Origin: Scleroderma bovista
Lineage: Eukaryota > Basidiomycota > Agaricomycetes > Boletales > Sclerodermataceae
Assembly (NCBI GenBank): GCA_037178675.1
Contig: JAYMGJ010000207.1
Coordinates: 43,517-107,516 of the forward strand
DNA length: 64,000 bases
Direction: 5' to 3'
This document shows, piece by piece, positions 22,921 through 33,836 of this stretch. Both the position numbers and the translations under genes were made by a program. The notes below the pieces were generated by a model. That model did no database searches. It was not told the origin of the DNA and was given only the letters and a program-made list of their open reading frames with translations. Position 1 is the stretch's first letter, and each line of letters starts with the position of its first letter.

Positions 22921-24107
22921 CCATGAAACTACACAGTTTGCTCTTGATCATTGGTGGGTGGATTAGGTGAATTAGCTCAAGCTTTGATGAGGTCATTCAT
23001 TCATGTGACACTCTTGCTATCTCTTGCATAAATTATTTTGCACACAACTTGTACAACTCAACCACAGTACATGCCCAATGCATTTTCCTGTCAAGTGTTG
23101 TCTGACTTCCTTGAGCCAGAAACAAGATTGTTCAAATCGGAGTGATGGGCTTGCATCGGACCAGCATCAGACAGAAAAGTTGGTACAAGAACAACCTTAC
23201 ACCATTACCTCAAAGTTTCCGCTTTGGAGAGGCAATCAATATACTGAGTATTTGGGCGGGAACATTCAGGCCGATTATCTGCATATCGGTAAAATGAGTC
23301 GGAGAGGTCAAGTTTTGCATAGGGTTGGTTGGGACAAACTCTTGGAATCAAGGGATCGACCATCGATGCCAGAACAACTATCATAACAACACTACACTGT
23401 TGTGTGGAAAGGTATTCTGATTCGGGGGGCGGCTTGCTGGCGTAAGGAAGGAAAAGGCGTTTTCGAAACATAGCGAACCAACAACACCTTGCCAAATAGG
23501 TTTCTGGAATTCACAGTGAACCGACCAAAGTCTTCCAGATCGATTTCACATGAGTCCTATGCGTATATTATCATTCGACTGCGCAAATGGTAAGGAACGT
23601 GATAGGAATCAGCGGGTGTGCGGAGTTCCCACAACACTTATGATACTCGTCCCATGGTTTGGACTATGTAGTGTCATAGGGTGTAGGCTTGCAATCCACT
23701 CCCTTTACAGACCTCTGGAAATATTCTCGTAACGAGGTCCCATTCGCAGGTGGAAAGTGGAGTGTTTGCAGTACAACAGACAGTGCACGATGCTGGAAAT
23801 AAACTCCAGTTGATCGTGACCCTGCGGATAATAATTATTCGCTTTTGAGTGAGAGCCTTGCTCCTAAGTATCCCGGGATTTTAGGCCAGAGAGCCGGTCT
23901 CACCTTACATCTAGTACCGCTGGGTCATCATGATCGGCAGACCATGATAACAGCCTATGACTTGGAATAGTCTTGAACTCCAAGTTGACTCCAACTGTGT
24001 TTATAGAGCCAAGTGTCGCGTCAACAAGTGTCAATACAACGCGCTACTCTGTTTATTATGGACTACGCGACCGCGACTACTCCTTTTTCCCCACCGCACC
24101 GCCAACA
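22921..24107. other. No gene recognised
   Basis: The first about 130 bp repeat the sequence downstream of locus 2. The rest (23050-24000) has only short ORFs without recognisable motifs; the 3' end presumably holds the promoter of the gene at 24108. Confidence 0.45.
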
Positions 24108-25299
24108 ATGCTCTCCAGCTATTCCATCCTCCCTCCTACCCCCCTTTACTCTTCAATGCACTCCAACACTCCATCCACTCCATCACGTTCTGCGACCACA
24201 ACCACGGCCAGACGATACCAGCCTCACAACTCATCACCACTCGTATCGAACGATTCCTCGCCTGCACATGGACCCTCTCCAAGTACACACAGAACCTCCT
24301 CGCCGCCTCTTATTCCGATGTCCTCGCCCACGACCGCTGCACAGAAACGCAGGAGGGGCCAGTATAAAAGTCTTGTGTCATCCAGAACACCCGAAGCATC
24401 GTCATCGGCGAGAAGGCTATTTTCCAGTGGAGGAGCAAGTGGAGGCTCAGGAAGCAGCAGCAAACGATCCGCCCAGGCATTCTTCTCTCGGATTGCCTCT
24501 ACTCAATTACAAGACTCGACGAAGCTTTTCTTGCGCGAGCAGTTTCAAGCACGGTGTCGTGAACACGCAAGGAAGGCTAGGCAACGCACTGTTAGCGAGA
24601 GGCGTGGATGCGGGAACAGTAGTGATGCGGGGGGGTTCATGATTGAAATAGCAGACGACGAGGAAATGGACTGTGATGAGGAAGAAACGGAGGATGATAT
24701 CATGCAGGACGAGGTGTGTTTCCACTTACTCTGCGAGGTGCTAGTGCTAAGGTAGTACAGCTGTTCAGACGCATCATGCAGAGCGCAAATCACCGAACGA
24801 AACATGCGTATCGGTTAAGTTATTCACTTGAAGTCGGGTCGTCGTTCGATCCAGACTTGGAGGATGTGAGTACCTGGGAGAGCGAACTTAAAGGTATGTC
24901 ATTTCTACTTCATTCCTGCGCTCCTTCCGCACTTACTCCTATCTCATAGTCAAACCCCCACCGTCCACAACTACATCAACCTTATTCTCTCCTATGCCTA
25001 TTTCAACACCGCCATCAATCCTGCACTCCGCATCAAAAATGACACCAACCCCACAGACATTCTCCCGCATGTCGATATCGAATGTAGCATCTTCTGGACC
25101 GTATCAAATCCCAGATGACGTCGACGATGAAGAACTCCAAGCATACGCTGAGCAATGTGCGATTTTTGCTGATTTTGCTGATATCGATCCGAATGCGGAT
25201 GAATTTGCGTCGTTGAGTGATCTTGAGGAAGAGCCCGAACAAGAGGGCGGGCGACAACATCGAGATGAGAACCAAGACCGGGATATGGATACATCCTAA
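24108..25299 (+). CDS. Conserved hypothetical protein, acidic, 362 aa
   Basis: Three exons, 24108-24713, 24761-24893 and 24950-25299, splice cleanly (1089 nt). The start MLSSYSILPPTPLYSSM is preceded by ACA, a good context. The N-terminal 100 residues are Ser/Thr/Pro-rich. The middle has a basic helix (FLREQFQARCREHARKARQR) and a strongly acidic stretch (DDEEMDCDEEETEDD). The second exon is the best conserved-looking part (LFRRIMQSANHRTKHAYRLS). The C-terminus is acidic (DVDDEELQAYAEQC...). I do not recognise a catalytic domain; I recall similar short proteins in Agaricomycetes without known function. It is the clearest ordinary host gene between the two nuclease-YR modules. Confidence 0.75.
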
Positions 25300-26002
25300 T
25301 GCCGTTGGGAAAGGGACATGTATCTATGCATACATATTACAGGGTAAAAGTTATAATCTACTGTATGTCTATTACTGGACGTAGTCATAGTCCGGGTCTG
25401 CAAACAGCTTTTGTAATCGCAGTTTTCTTCGCATGGATTCCTGGCGTGTCGAGCCAGTGAGTCATGGACTTGGGTTGTTATTGGGTGATCGTCGCCGAAG
25501 ATGGTGGGAGCGGGTGTGATTGAGTGATCCGTCGAAGAAGTGGGTGCAGAAAGTGTTGGATAGGCGAGGTCACAGTCGAAACAAGATGTACGAAGTGATC
25601 GTGGCCGTCTTCACTGTCATGATCATTAGCTATGGTGAGTGTAGTGGCAGAAGACTCATCGATGGAGTCGTACTATCGCAGGTAGTGTGCCCACTGTTGT
25701 CCCGCTAGTTGCTAATGTTCGTCGTCTGAACTACCAGAAGGTCCAAAGTGGTCATCGACATCGACGTTCTGCAACTGCTGGCGGTGGTCGTCATCGTCAG
25801 TCTGTGGTAAGTAGTGGTTGTCCATCACGGTACCACGTTTGCAACTGAAGTGCCATGCAGGTGCACCTGGCCAGGCTTCGGATATAGCACCCGTAGCCAA
25901 CGCGCTGTGTCCAGGGGTGCCCGAAGGGCTTTTGGTGTTTTCATGATGTACATTGACCATAGGTTCCTATTGGCTTGTGAAACGTCATCGAATCCTGTTC
26001 CA
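25300..26002. other. No gene recognised
   Basis: Short ORFs on both strands with no family motif. Confidence 0.45.
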
Positions 26003-26720
26003 CTAACAGGTTTGATGTTCTCGACACATTGATACTATTAGTAAGGAGTTTTCCAGAGCGGCGAGGGGCAGCCAGGTTTGAATGCCGCAGTTGGTGATGG
26101 GAAATACTCCAACTCGATCTTCCATGATTGAGCATTTGAGGTTGTGCTTGAGCTTGAGTTCTCGGACAATTTCGTCGTGGTCCATCAGCTCCATTTCATG
26201 ACAACCCCGGAAGAAGCTTGGATCGTTGGCGAGGACACCGCCAATCCGCCCACTTTTCCCGTCGCAACACCATGCAAAGATGCTTTGGCCGTTCGACATG
26301 CGGATGACCACAAGCTGAAGACGCAGAAATGGAGCAAGGCATTTCAGCGTCTTCAGCTCATCGGCATGTTCACATCCAGTAGACCCAACAGGGAATAGGC
26401 TGTCTTTGACTCGAGTTGTCGTCCGATAAGCAGCCCGCGACAGGATTTGAGTAACGCAGGGTGGATTTGAGGGGAAAGTCCCTCCGTCAGGAACATGCGT
26501 GATGACTTGGCCATTGCCACGAGTGTCTTCTGACACGTACTGCCAAAAACACAGCATGTCGGAGGTGGATACATCCGCCAGCAACTGCTCCTTGTACATA
26601 TCAGAGGTACTCACCCCTGCATGTTTACCCCTGCGTTCATCACGATCTCTTGAAGGAACTCGGATATGCATCATTTTCTGGGCTCTACGACAGATGTTGG
26701 GCACCTACGCACTCTAGACC
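26003..26720 (-). pseudogene. HET-domain (heterokaryon incompatibility) protein fragment
   Basis: Minus-strand frames contain, in order, TAYSLLGLLDVNMPM (about 26360), RLQLVVIRMSNGQSIFAW (about 26290), LANDPSFFRGCHEMELMDHDE (about 26200) and GVFPITNCGIQTWLPL (about 26090). These match the C-terminal end of the HET domain and the conserved segment after it in Agaricomycete HET proteins. The pieces lie in different frames and the N-terminal HET motifs are absent, so this is a relic. A second relic of the same family is at 58504-58816. Confidence 0.65.
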
Positions 26721-28465
26721 TATGTACGGCGCGCTGGTTAAGCCTGTGTTGTCATGTGAGCATACAAGACCCATGAGCAGAAGAAGACGGTCAGCTGTCA
26801 GGCACAGGACCGTGAAGGTCATCAGGGAAGTGGTGTGAACCTACAGTTTTCATCCCTTGATAAGAGGAAGAAGGCAGTCGAAGCACGACTGAAATGAGAT
26901 GAGATAGATTCGGTCGACTAAGTAGGTTGTAACAGAGAAGAGCAGAGAAGTCAGGCCGGCCGGAAGAGTTGTCTCGTGATCAAAGTTCTCCACCCGAAAA
27001 TTGCCCGAAAATGGAATACCTTTCCTTTTTCTCCATCTTCCTTTCTCAAATAATCTTCTTTCCTTAGCTACGATTGATAGCTGGCTCAGTGCTTCGTCGT
27101 CGTGGGAGTGGAGGGGATGGAGTAACACGACTGAGGAACGCTGAGGTGGTGAAGACGAATCGACTTGGGAGGGTATACATTCACTTCCATCACCACTGGA
27201 ATACAACTTACACTGACAGATGGATTCCGTGTACCCTGGTTTCCCTGAGCGGCAGACCTACTCTCAACATTGAACAGACGTTTACATCGCTCCCCTGTTC
27301 AAGTTGCGGTTTCAGCTCCCGAGAGCAGCCCCACTGCTTTGATTCACGCATGTTGCACGGCTCTTTCGATAGTTCACATTCTCACTTCAAACCCCGCACT
27401 CAGTCGACCACTAATTTAAGGAAACTTAGACGAGACAACTCAAGCTTCAGGTGCAGTATAATCCCTGCGGTGTGCTTCATTCCTCACGCGTGGGTGGGTA
27501 CCCACTTGTGTGGAAAGGCGTAGACTACTGTGACCGACGCAGATGCACCCTGCTCGACGGCATCGTCATCGACAACACTAGCTTCATTACTGATAGTGGA
27601 CATAACTGGTGCACAGTGAGTGCTTACACTTCTGTTCTTCTATATCCGTCATGCCCGTCCCTTCGAAGAGTGTCACCTGGTAGGCTACCTATTGTACACG
27701 ATAGCATGAAAATTCTTCCCGTACGAATCTCTGCCATTCAGCGCGTTCGAGGCGTATATGCATCAGATTTGCATCAACCTTGCAGCGTGGCATCGAGGAT
27801 CACTATTAGAAGTTAGAAGTTTTCCTCCATTAACCTTCAGCTGCGCTTTGGGCGTGTTCTCTGGACATCTGGTGAACTTCGGACGAGGACATATTCCAGA
27901 TTCCTTCTGATGACGTTGAGGTGAGCAAAGCCATGATGTTGTTTGTCGACCGCTTGGTCACATACTACTACTAGATTGGTTGATATAGGATTTGGAACCC
28001 TCCGAATTGGGGTGTCTGTTCTACTGGATAAGACTTAGTTCGAGAAATTGGCAGCGCCAGCTGCCGGATGCGGGACCGTGGGAGCGCGATCGGACGATCG
28101 GGCACCCCCACGTCGACGGGTGACGGCAACGATCGCTCTGCCGGAGGTCCGCCAGGGTTCCGCGACGGTGGGATGATGTTGATTATGTCACGGTGCCCTG
28201 TGCCCGAGAGAACCCGAAGGTCGGGGGAAACAGATGCGTTTCGTCGGTCGGGAGAGAGGACGCGAGACGCAGAGGCGCACGATGGTTAATTACATTATTA
28301 CACTACACGGACACACACCACTAGCGGTAGGAGGTGTTGTAGCGATCATTACTAGTATGGATAGTTGTTGCCCAAGCAGAGTGCGAAGCCGGACGGACAG
28401 ATAAGTTGTTGAGACAATGGCGAATGCACGAACCAAATGATATTGTAGTTCGGTATGGCAGCACA
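26721..28465. other. No gene recognised
   Basis: ORFs at 27074-27523, 27451-27816 and 28068-28289 lack recognisable domains. 28040-28280 is markedly GC-rich and shares short words with the region after copy 1 of the nuclease-YR module (13540-13590), too short to interpret. Confidence 0.4.
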
Positions 28466-31340
28466 CTATTCACTGCTCTGCCCTGCTGCCGCAGGCTGAG
28501 AACGTTTCTTCCGGCGCCTTGCCTTCGTCGACGGTGCGGCCGCGATCTGGTGCACAAGCGCGACGCGAGAGCGACGCTCTCCATTTCCGCTGTACAGTCT
28601 GCGCGCGTGCTGGATCTTGTGCAGGAGATCGGTGTGACCCCGACCGGCAGCGGGACCGTAGGCCTCCAGGAAGGCCGTCTCGTTCCTTTCGAACCTGGCA
28701 GTTTGGAAAAAGGAAAGAAAAAAAGAAAAGTTAAGGCGATGAGGCATTGTGTTCCCCCAGAGGGAGCAGAAAGCGTGACGGAAGACTTACTCGTCTAAGA
28801 ACTCCGTGGCAATCGTCCTGCGCTGCGCGAACTTCTCGTTGAAGCACCGATTCCGGCCGTTGTAGTGCTCCCGAGGCCAGTCCTTGAGCGGCGTGTGGAG
28901 GCCGAGGCGAGGCTCCCCCTCCGTCCAATGCCGCACGAGGTCCTTCCAAGACTGGGACTTGGGCGCGGGCGTCCCATCCGGGAGGTCGATGGGCAGCTTT
29001 GGGATGACCAGTCCAGGGGTCGGCCCGAGCTCAGCGGCAGACCTGCGTGCGCGCGCGTTAGACCAGGACTTGGCATGGCGCGCGACACTGCCCTGGGGAG
29101 GGACTTGAGTGGGGAGCACGGGCGCGTGAGAGCGCGAGTGCGAGTGCGAGTGAGAGCGTGGTCCCGTCTCCGACGTGCAACGCTCCGCTTGCCAGGAGAA
29201 TGTTGGGACGGACTGGGATGCTGGGGAGAATGTGGATTAGTGGGCCGTCCATCGCAAGGGTCCGAGTCAATAAAAAAAAATGAAGACATACCGCTGCCGT
29301 TGACGGTGACGATCTGACCTGATTGGATTTGGGACGGGTTCGAGAGTGAGGCGGATGTGGATGCGGACGTGGGGGTGCGGGAGTCTGGTGGTTGGAGGTG
29401 GTTACTTCCGCCGCCAAGCTGCTCGTGCAGACTCCTGATATCCTTGGCCAACGCCAGCTGGCCCTCCGTCAACGCCAGCTGGGCCGCACTGAGTTTGCTG
29501 AATGCGGCCTGGATCTCTGCTGAAAGAGAAGCCTGGACCATGTTGAGGGCCTCTGTGGTGGCCGGTCGCACTAGGGCTGCTTCTCCTGCGAGCGACTGGC
29601 CAGCTTCCCGCGAGGTCGGTGCGAGCGCGTCGCTGTGGTCGTGCTCGTAATGGTAGAGTTCGTCGAGCACGTATCTCATGAGGGTGCCGTGCTGTGAGTG
29701 AGGGGGGAAAAGGTGGAAAAAAATAATAATAAAGGGGCGTCACTGTGGTGAGTACCAGCCAAGAATGGGAAAGAACAAAGCGATCAATATCTCATCGCAT
29801 CGCATCTTGCTCACCTGCTCGCCCTCAGCCCACCCACCCCACCACTGGATTACATCCAGCGACCACCGTTGCCCAGTAGGTGCATACAGAAACCGATGTT
29901 GCGCCCCTCCACGCCGGAAACAGTGGGTTGTGAAATTCTTGAAGACGCCGGCTCCTTCTGTCGCCTCGGTGATCCACTTTTGCACAGTGTCGTGCCCGAG
30001 TTGGCTACCAGGCTGCAAGACGCCATTAGCACCCACTGCAGGGAAGACATAGTCATCCTGTGCCATTGGACGACCGAGGTGAAGCACCTCGACCCATTTG
30101 ATCCAGAGGAGCAGCCACAGAAAGGCGTCGCACCCAGCGCCCTCCTTCGGTTTTGGGTAGATCTTATAGTAATTGCCTGTGGGTATCGTGCTCATCACGC
30201 TGTTTCTAATGGTGCCCGCATGGGATTGACTCACATCTCAGCAGTTCCCTCATCCCCCGATCCATTTTCGTCTGCCAGCCCTTCCGATTCCGCAGGTAAA
30301 CCTCGAAGTACGTGTGGAGCTCGCCGTATGTCAACGAACGCTCCTCTCCCTGCAGGTACTTGACAAATATGGCATCCACAGCAGAAGCGGAAGCGATTTC
30401 AATGTCTCGTCGCCGGAGTTTGGTGAGTTCGCTGTTCCTGGTAGGCAAGTGAGTCCGAGCGGCAAGGTGCTGAAAGCTGTGAAGCGTTGTGCTTACCTTG
30501 TCCAGATTGTCCATGCAGTGGAACAAAAGGCGATTTGCTCAAGATGGCGTGTGATCACCGTGCGCTCGTCCAGGTACAAGACCTTTCCAGGTGGCGGCAC
30601 TACTGAGCCAGCCACTGCCAGCCGGATGAACTGAATCGGAAGGTCAAGGTCGCAGATGGATCTCGACCAGGTATGCATCATCTCCATATACTCCTTCGAC
30701 ATGGCAGCTGAATGTGTTCTCACTGCACCCTCGGCGTTCGACTTATTCTTGATCGCCGCCATGACATCGTCAACCATCCCAGAGCGAATGGGGTTGCCTT
30801 CCCAGCGGTGCCGCACCTCACTGTAGTGCCATGGGCCACGGTACGTGTCCCCGTCACTTGCTTCCAGGTCAGTGCAACGTTCATTGAAAATGATGCAGCC
30901 GTGACTCACGCCTCGTTCCACTGCATCAACAAGGCTGCACGGACCCCCTCCGCCGTGCCTTTTTTTTTATTCCCCCGGAACACCAACCAAGACAGGTACA
31001 GTGTCGTCGCCTTGGCAGACCACTTATTTGGGGTTACTTCGAAGGCCAGCGGAAATGTCGGGTCGTTAGATATTTCCTCCGCACCTTTGTCGGCCTGAGG
31101 GAAATCATCGGGCACAGTCGTTCCAGCTTCCGTTAGCAAGTGGACCTTCACCCATTGTCGTGCCCGTTGGACGTGCCCAGCGTAAGTCTTCCTCGTCTTC
31201 AATGCTCGGAGGTGAGTCTGTGTGCCCTCCTCCTGAACTTGGAGGGCCGCTTGCAAGGTTGGTTTTTCCGTTGCATCGCGGGGTGTTTTGGTCTTCTGAT
31301 CCTGCTTGCTAGGGTTCTTAGCAGCCTTTTCCCTGGGCAT
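28466..31340 (-). CDS. Tyrosine recombinase of Crypton-like type, intact, 804 aa
   Basis: Seven exons on the minus strand: 31340-30910, 30856-30497, 30437-30235, 30176-29815, 29691-29292, 29220-28791, 28694-28466 (2415 nt, no stop). Start MPREKAA aligns with MARQKA of copy 1. Visible YR residues: Arg-I in RNSEL (R264), HCFRR (H416, R419), QWWGGW (W443/W444) and the nucleophile Tyr in LMRYVLDE (Y459). A Ser/Thr-rich linker follows. The C-terminal PLKDWPREHY ... FAQRRTIATEFL segment resembles the GCR1_C-like DNA-binding domain of Cryptons. Role: DNA strand cleavage and rejoining at element ends. The complete catalytic set suggests it could be active. Confidence 0.8.
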
Positions 31341-31564
31341 AACAGCGGTAAGGCGTGTTTTGACCAGCCGACCGTCGATTCGGAAGGACAAGATGATGTC
31401 GGGTGTTGCAAAACCACTCAATTGCAAATATTTCGAGAGTACCTTGTATCTCCCCCCATGTAACTACCGCGCAATATCAAAAAATGCAGCATTCGAGAAC
31501 GAGTCATTGCACTCAGGAAACTACCATATTACATCGAGTCTCATCATCATTTAGTTTAGAGTGT

Positions 31565-33376
31565 TTAGTCCTCCTCCATCAGCTCAATCACCTCTTCGAC
31601 GACACCACTGCGCTCATCACGAGCCGTACCAACGGTCAAATCAATCACTGGCTGGGATGCACTGCCCAGCCTACCCCCATGCTCCATATCAACGCTGGAC
31701 ATCCCGGTGGTCAGCCGTGACAGGGCTTGTCCCCGCAGTAGGTTGGGCTTCGCGTACTCGAGCACAAGTGCCGGGATTTTCACCGTGCAGGACTTCCTGC
31801 TGGCGAATCCAAACAAGGTTGAATTGCTGGCAGGTGTGGAGCCCAGAGTGGGGACGAGGAGCCGCGTTGGAACAGAAACCTTGTATGAAGCAACCGAATG
31901 AGTAGTTCGCGACGGTTCATGGAAACTAACAACCTGCATGCCGTCCAGCATGCTATTGACTTCGCCAGGAAGCTGACTCGACCCATGATTTTTGGTGAGC
32001 ACCGGAGAGAAATGATCGTGGGCATACAGCAATGCTCACCTGCAACAACGCGCGTGTGACTACCCCAGTGCAGGAATCGTTCAGCTTCTGAACGAGTCCG
32101 TCACCCGACAAACCAAAATGCTGTGAACATATAGTGGAAATGGCTGGGAGGTCTGGTTGGCGAGCCACAACGGCAATGTCCTCGTCCGAGGGAACGCGAC
32201 CATTCGACCATGATGTGAGCGGACTGGCATACAGTGCTACAGCAGGGAGGTCAGGGAATTGCAGAAGTTCCGACTGTATGACTTGGGCGAGGCCATGATG
32301 GAGCTGCTGTAGATATCCACGAGGATCGGTGGACAGTGCATCGCAAAGGTCGTGGCGCCAATTTGCTATGTACTCCATGAACTGCAGGAAAGGCAGCGTG
32401 AAGGCAGCCTGCAGGAGGCTGTCACCAAACCCGTAGCAGGCCAGTTGGCGGGCAACATCTATATCGCATCCAGGAATTCCGATCTGCATGTAAATTCATC
32501 AGTAACAGATCATTTCACCAGAATAGATACACCCACATTGTAATCACCACCGCACATCAGTGCCACGAGAACAAGTCCACCCTGTGCGAGGTGGACGCCG
32601 TGCTCGATGGCATCTGACGTATAAATCTGCATGTCTTCAAATGTACCTGCCCATGGCAGACTGGTTTTACTTGTGAAAGATCCGCAACCGTTTGAATTAC
32701 AACATCCTTACCGTTGAAGCACACTGACAGCGCCAAACAGAAGCGCATGCTCACCATCCGTGACCACAACATCAACAAGTCCTTGTAAATTCAGTTGGGC
32801 AAGCTCCGCATCTGCAGAACCTGGCGCCTGTGACACACTGTCATGAAGGGGAAGGGAAAACTATGAAGGTGTGACCTACCACATGCCAGCTGAAGCCAAA
32901 GGCGGTAAGCATATCTTGGAAGCGCTGCACCAAAAGCAGGGGGGCCGCTTTCACCTCCCGTCCTGACTTGGGCTCGGGCTGGTTGGGCCCGTCAAAAACA
33001 AAGTGAGCGCTAACGACCATCTCAGACAGTGCAATGAGGCAGGAGAAAAGCAAGCGAGCTTTGAGCAACTTTCGGGAGCCAGCGTGACGTTGGGCAAACC
33101 CACTGGACATCTCGTGAATCCATGAGCTAAGGGAGCTATGATTCACATGCACACCGCAAAAAAAAAAAACATACCTCCCATTAAAGCCTGCTATGAGAAT
33201 CCACGGGGCACCAAACTCCCGAAGAGGCCTGCGAAAACCTTCATTGATGGCGAACTCGCCGAGCATGCACGACCTTGCTGCTGGTGCGAGAACCTATCGT
33301 GTAGAGTCTTTAGCCACAGGAATCAGGGGGGAAGTGAAAAAAAAATGCGCACACTCCATAGTCCATCAATTCCCAT
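31565..33376 (-). CDS. XPG/GEN1-like protein with degenerate active site, 499 aa
   Basis: Seven exons: 33376-33353, 33293-33175, 33135-32880, 32827-32712, 32669-32537, 32483-32040, 31972-31565 (1500 nt, open throughout). Starts MGIDGLWS. The fold motifs remain (VFDGP with D96; GGDYNIGIPGC with D214), but the catalytic acidic cluster is changed: APGEAEAE is APGSADAE (E to S at 137, E to D at 139), DDSD is DGEH (157-160), and the N-terminal Asp motif is GFNGS (N46). It is therefore probably not a metal-dependent nuclease, although the frame has been kept. It may bind branched DNA without cutting. The C-terminus (VIDLTV ... VIELMEED) is acidic; the end of copy 1 also has an MDLTV segment. Confidence 0.8.
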
Positions 33377-33536
33377 TCTATAACGTATGTCACGTAGACG
33401 ATCCTACTGAGGAAAGCAGAGAGGGGGGACACAGAGTGACGCTGCTGACACAGGCGCCACTCAGCTGACAAAGATGCCCCACAGCCACATGGTATGAGCT
33501 GCATTGAATCCTCCGGTACGGATGAATCGAATGCCT

Positions 33537-33832
33537 TCCGAATTTTGGTGGTCAAGAACCTATACTAGGAATGAGTCAGGCATAATATGATACACGCCGA
33601 TGCTGATCCTCACCGTCGCGTTCCCTATGCTGTTTACAATACTTTTCAGGTGGGCGTGAGGTTTCTCCAATGTGAATTCCACCATGTGCTTCGTATATTC
33701 CTGTGGTAACTTGCATGTGTATCGACTGTCGGCTCCTTCGCAATAACAAGGCCCGCTTCCGTGACAAAGGGAGAATTTTGGGGGTCAAGAACCTATAAGA
33801 ATGAGTCAGGCATGATATGATACACACCAAGC
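33537..33832. repeat. Direct repeat of about 57 bp, spaced about 230 bp
   Basis: 33537-33596 and 33772-33829 share GAATTTTG-GGTCAAGAACC and then GAATGAGTCAGGCAT-ATATGATACAC with a few differences. They lie between the CLF1 relic and the copy 2 nuclease gene. Probably a local tandem duplication. Confidence 0.6.
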
Positions 33833-33836
33833 CATT

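Larger units (their letters stand above)
20141..23049 (+). repeat. Tandem segmental duplication, unit 2 (about 2.9 kb)
   Basis: Repeats unit 1 from the 3' exon of locus 1 through the whole of locus 2/3 and the shared downstream sequence. It ends at GCACACAACT before unique sequence (TGTACAACTC). Substitutions and many small indels separate the two units, so the duplication is not recent. Confidence 0.75.
28466..33376 (-). mobile_element. Nuclease + tyrosine-recombinase module, copy 2
   Basis: Same two genes in the same order as 8658-13275, on the opposite strand: nuclease-like gene 33376-31565, then YR gene 31340-28466, with 224 bp between. Protein similarity between copies is clear but diverged (for example AHFVFDGP is identical while flanking residues differ), so this is an old duplication or two independent insertions of one family. 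Intron phases agree at every shared intron. The two modules point toward each other across about 15 kb. CLF1 relic sequence lies upstream. Confidence 0.6.

Noticed and set aside
24013..24642. 209-aa His/Pro-rich ORF overlapping the hypothetical gene
   Set aside because: Frame 24108-24713 continues in phase through two good introns into conserved-looking exons; this one does not.
13540..28180. Shared words ACGGCAACGAT and GGCACCCCCA downstream of both modules as element ends
   Set aside because: Matches are about 10 bp, in different order and on the same strand although the modules are inverted; not convincing as termini.
28690..29680. Several 100-294 aa ORFs on both strands
   Set aside because: GC-rich coding region of the YR gene produces long shadow frames; only the spliced frame keeps motifs shared with copy 1.
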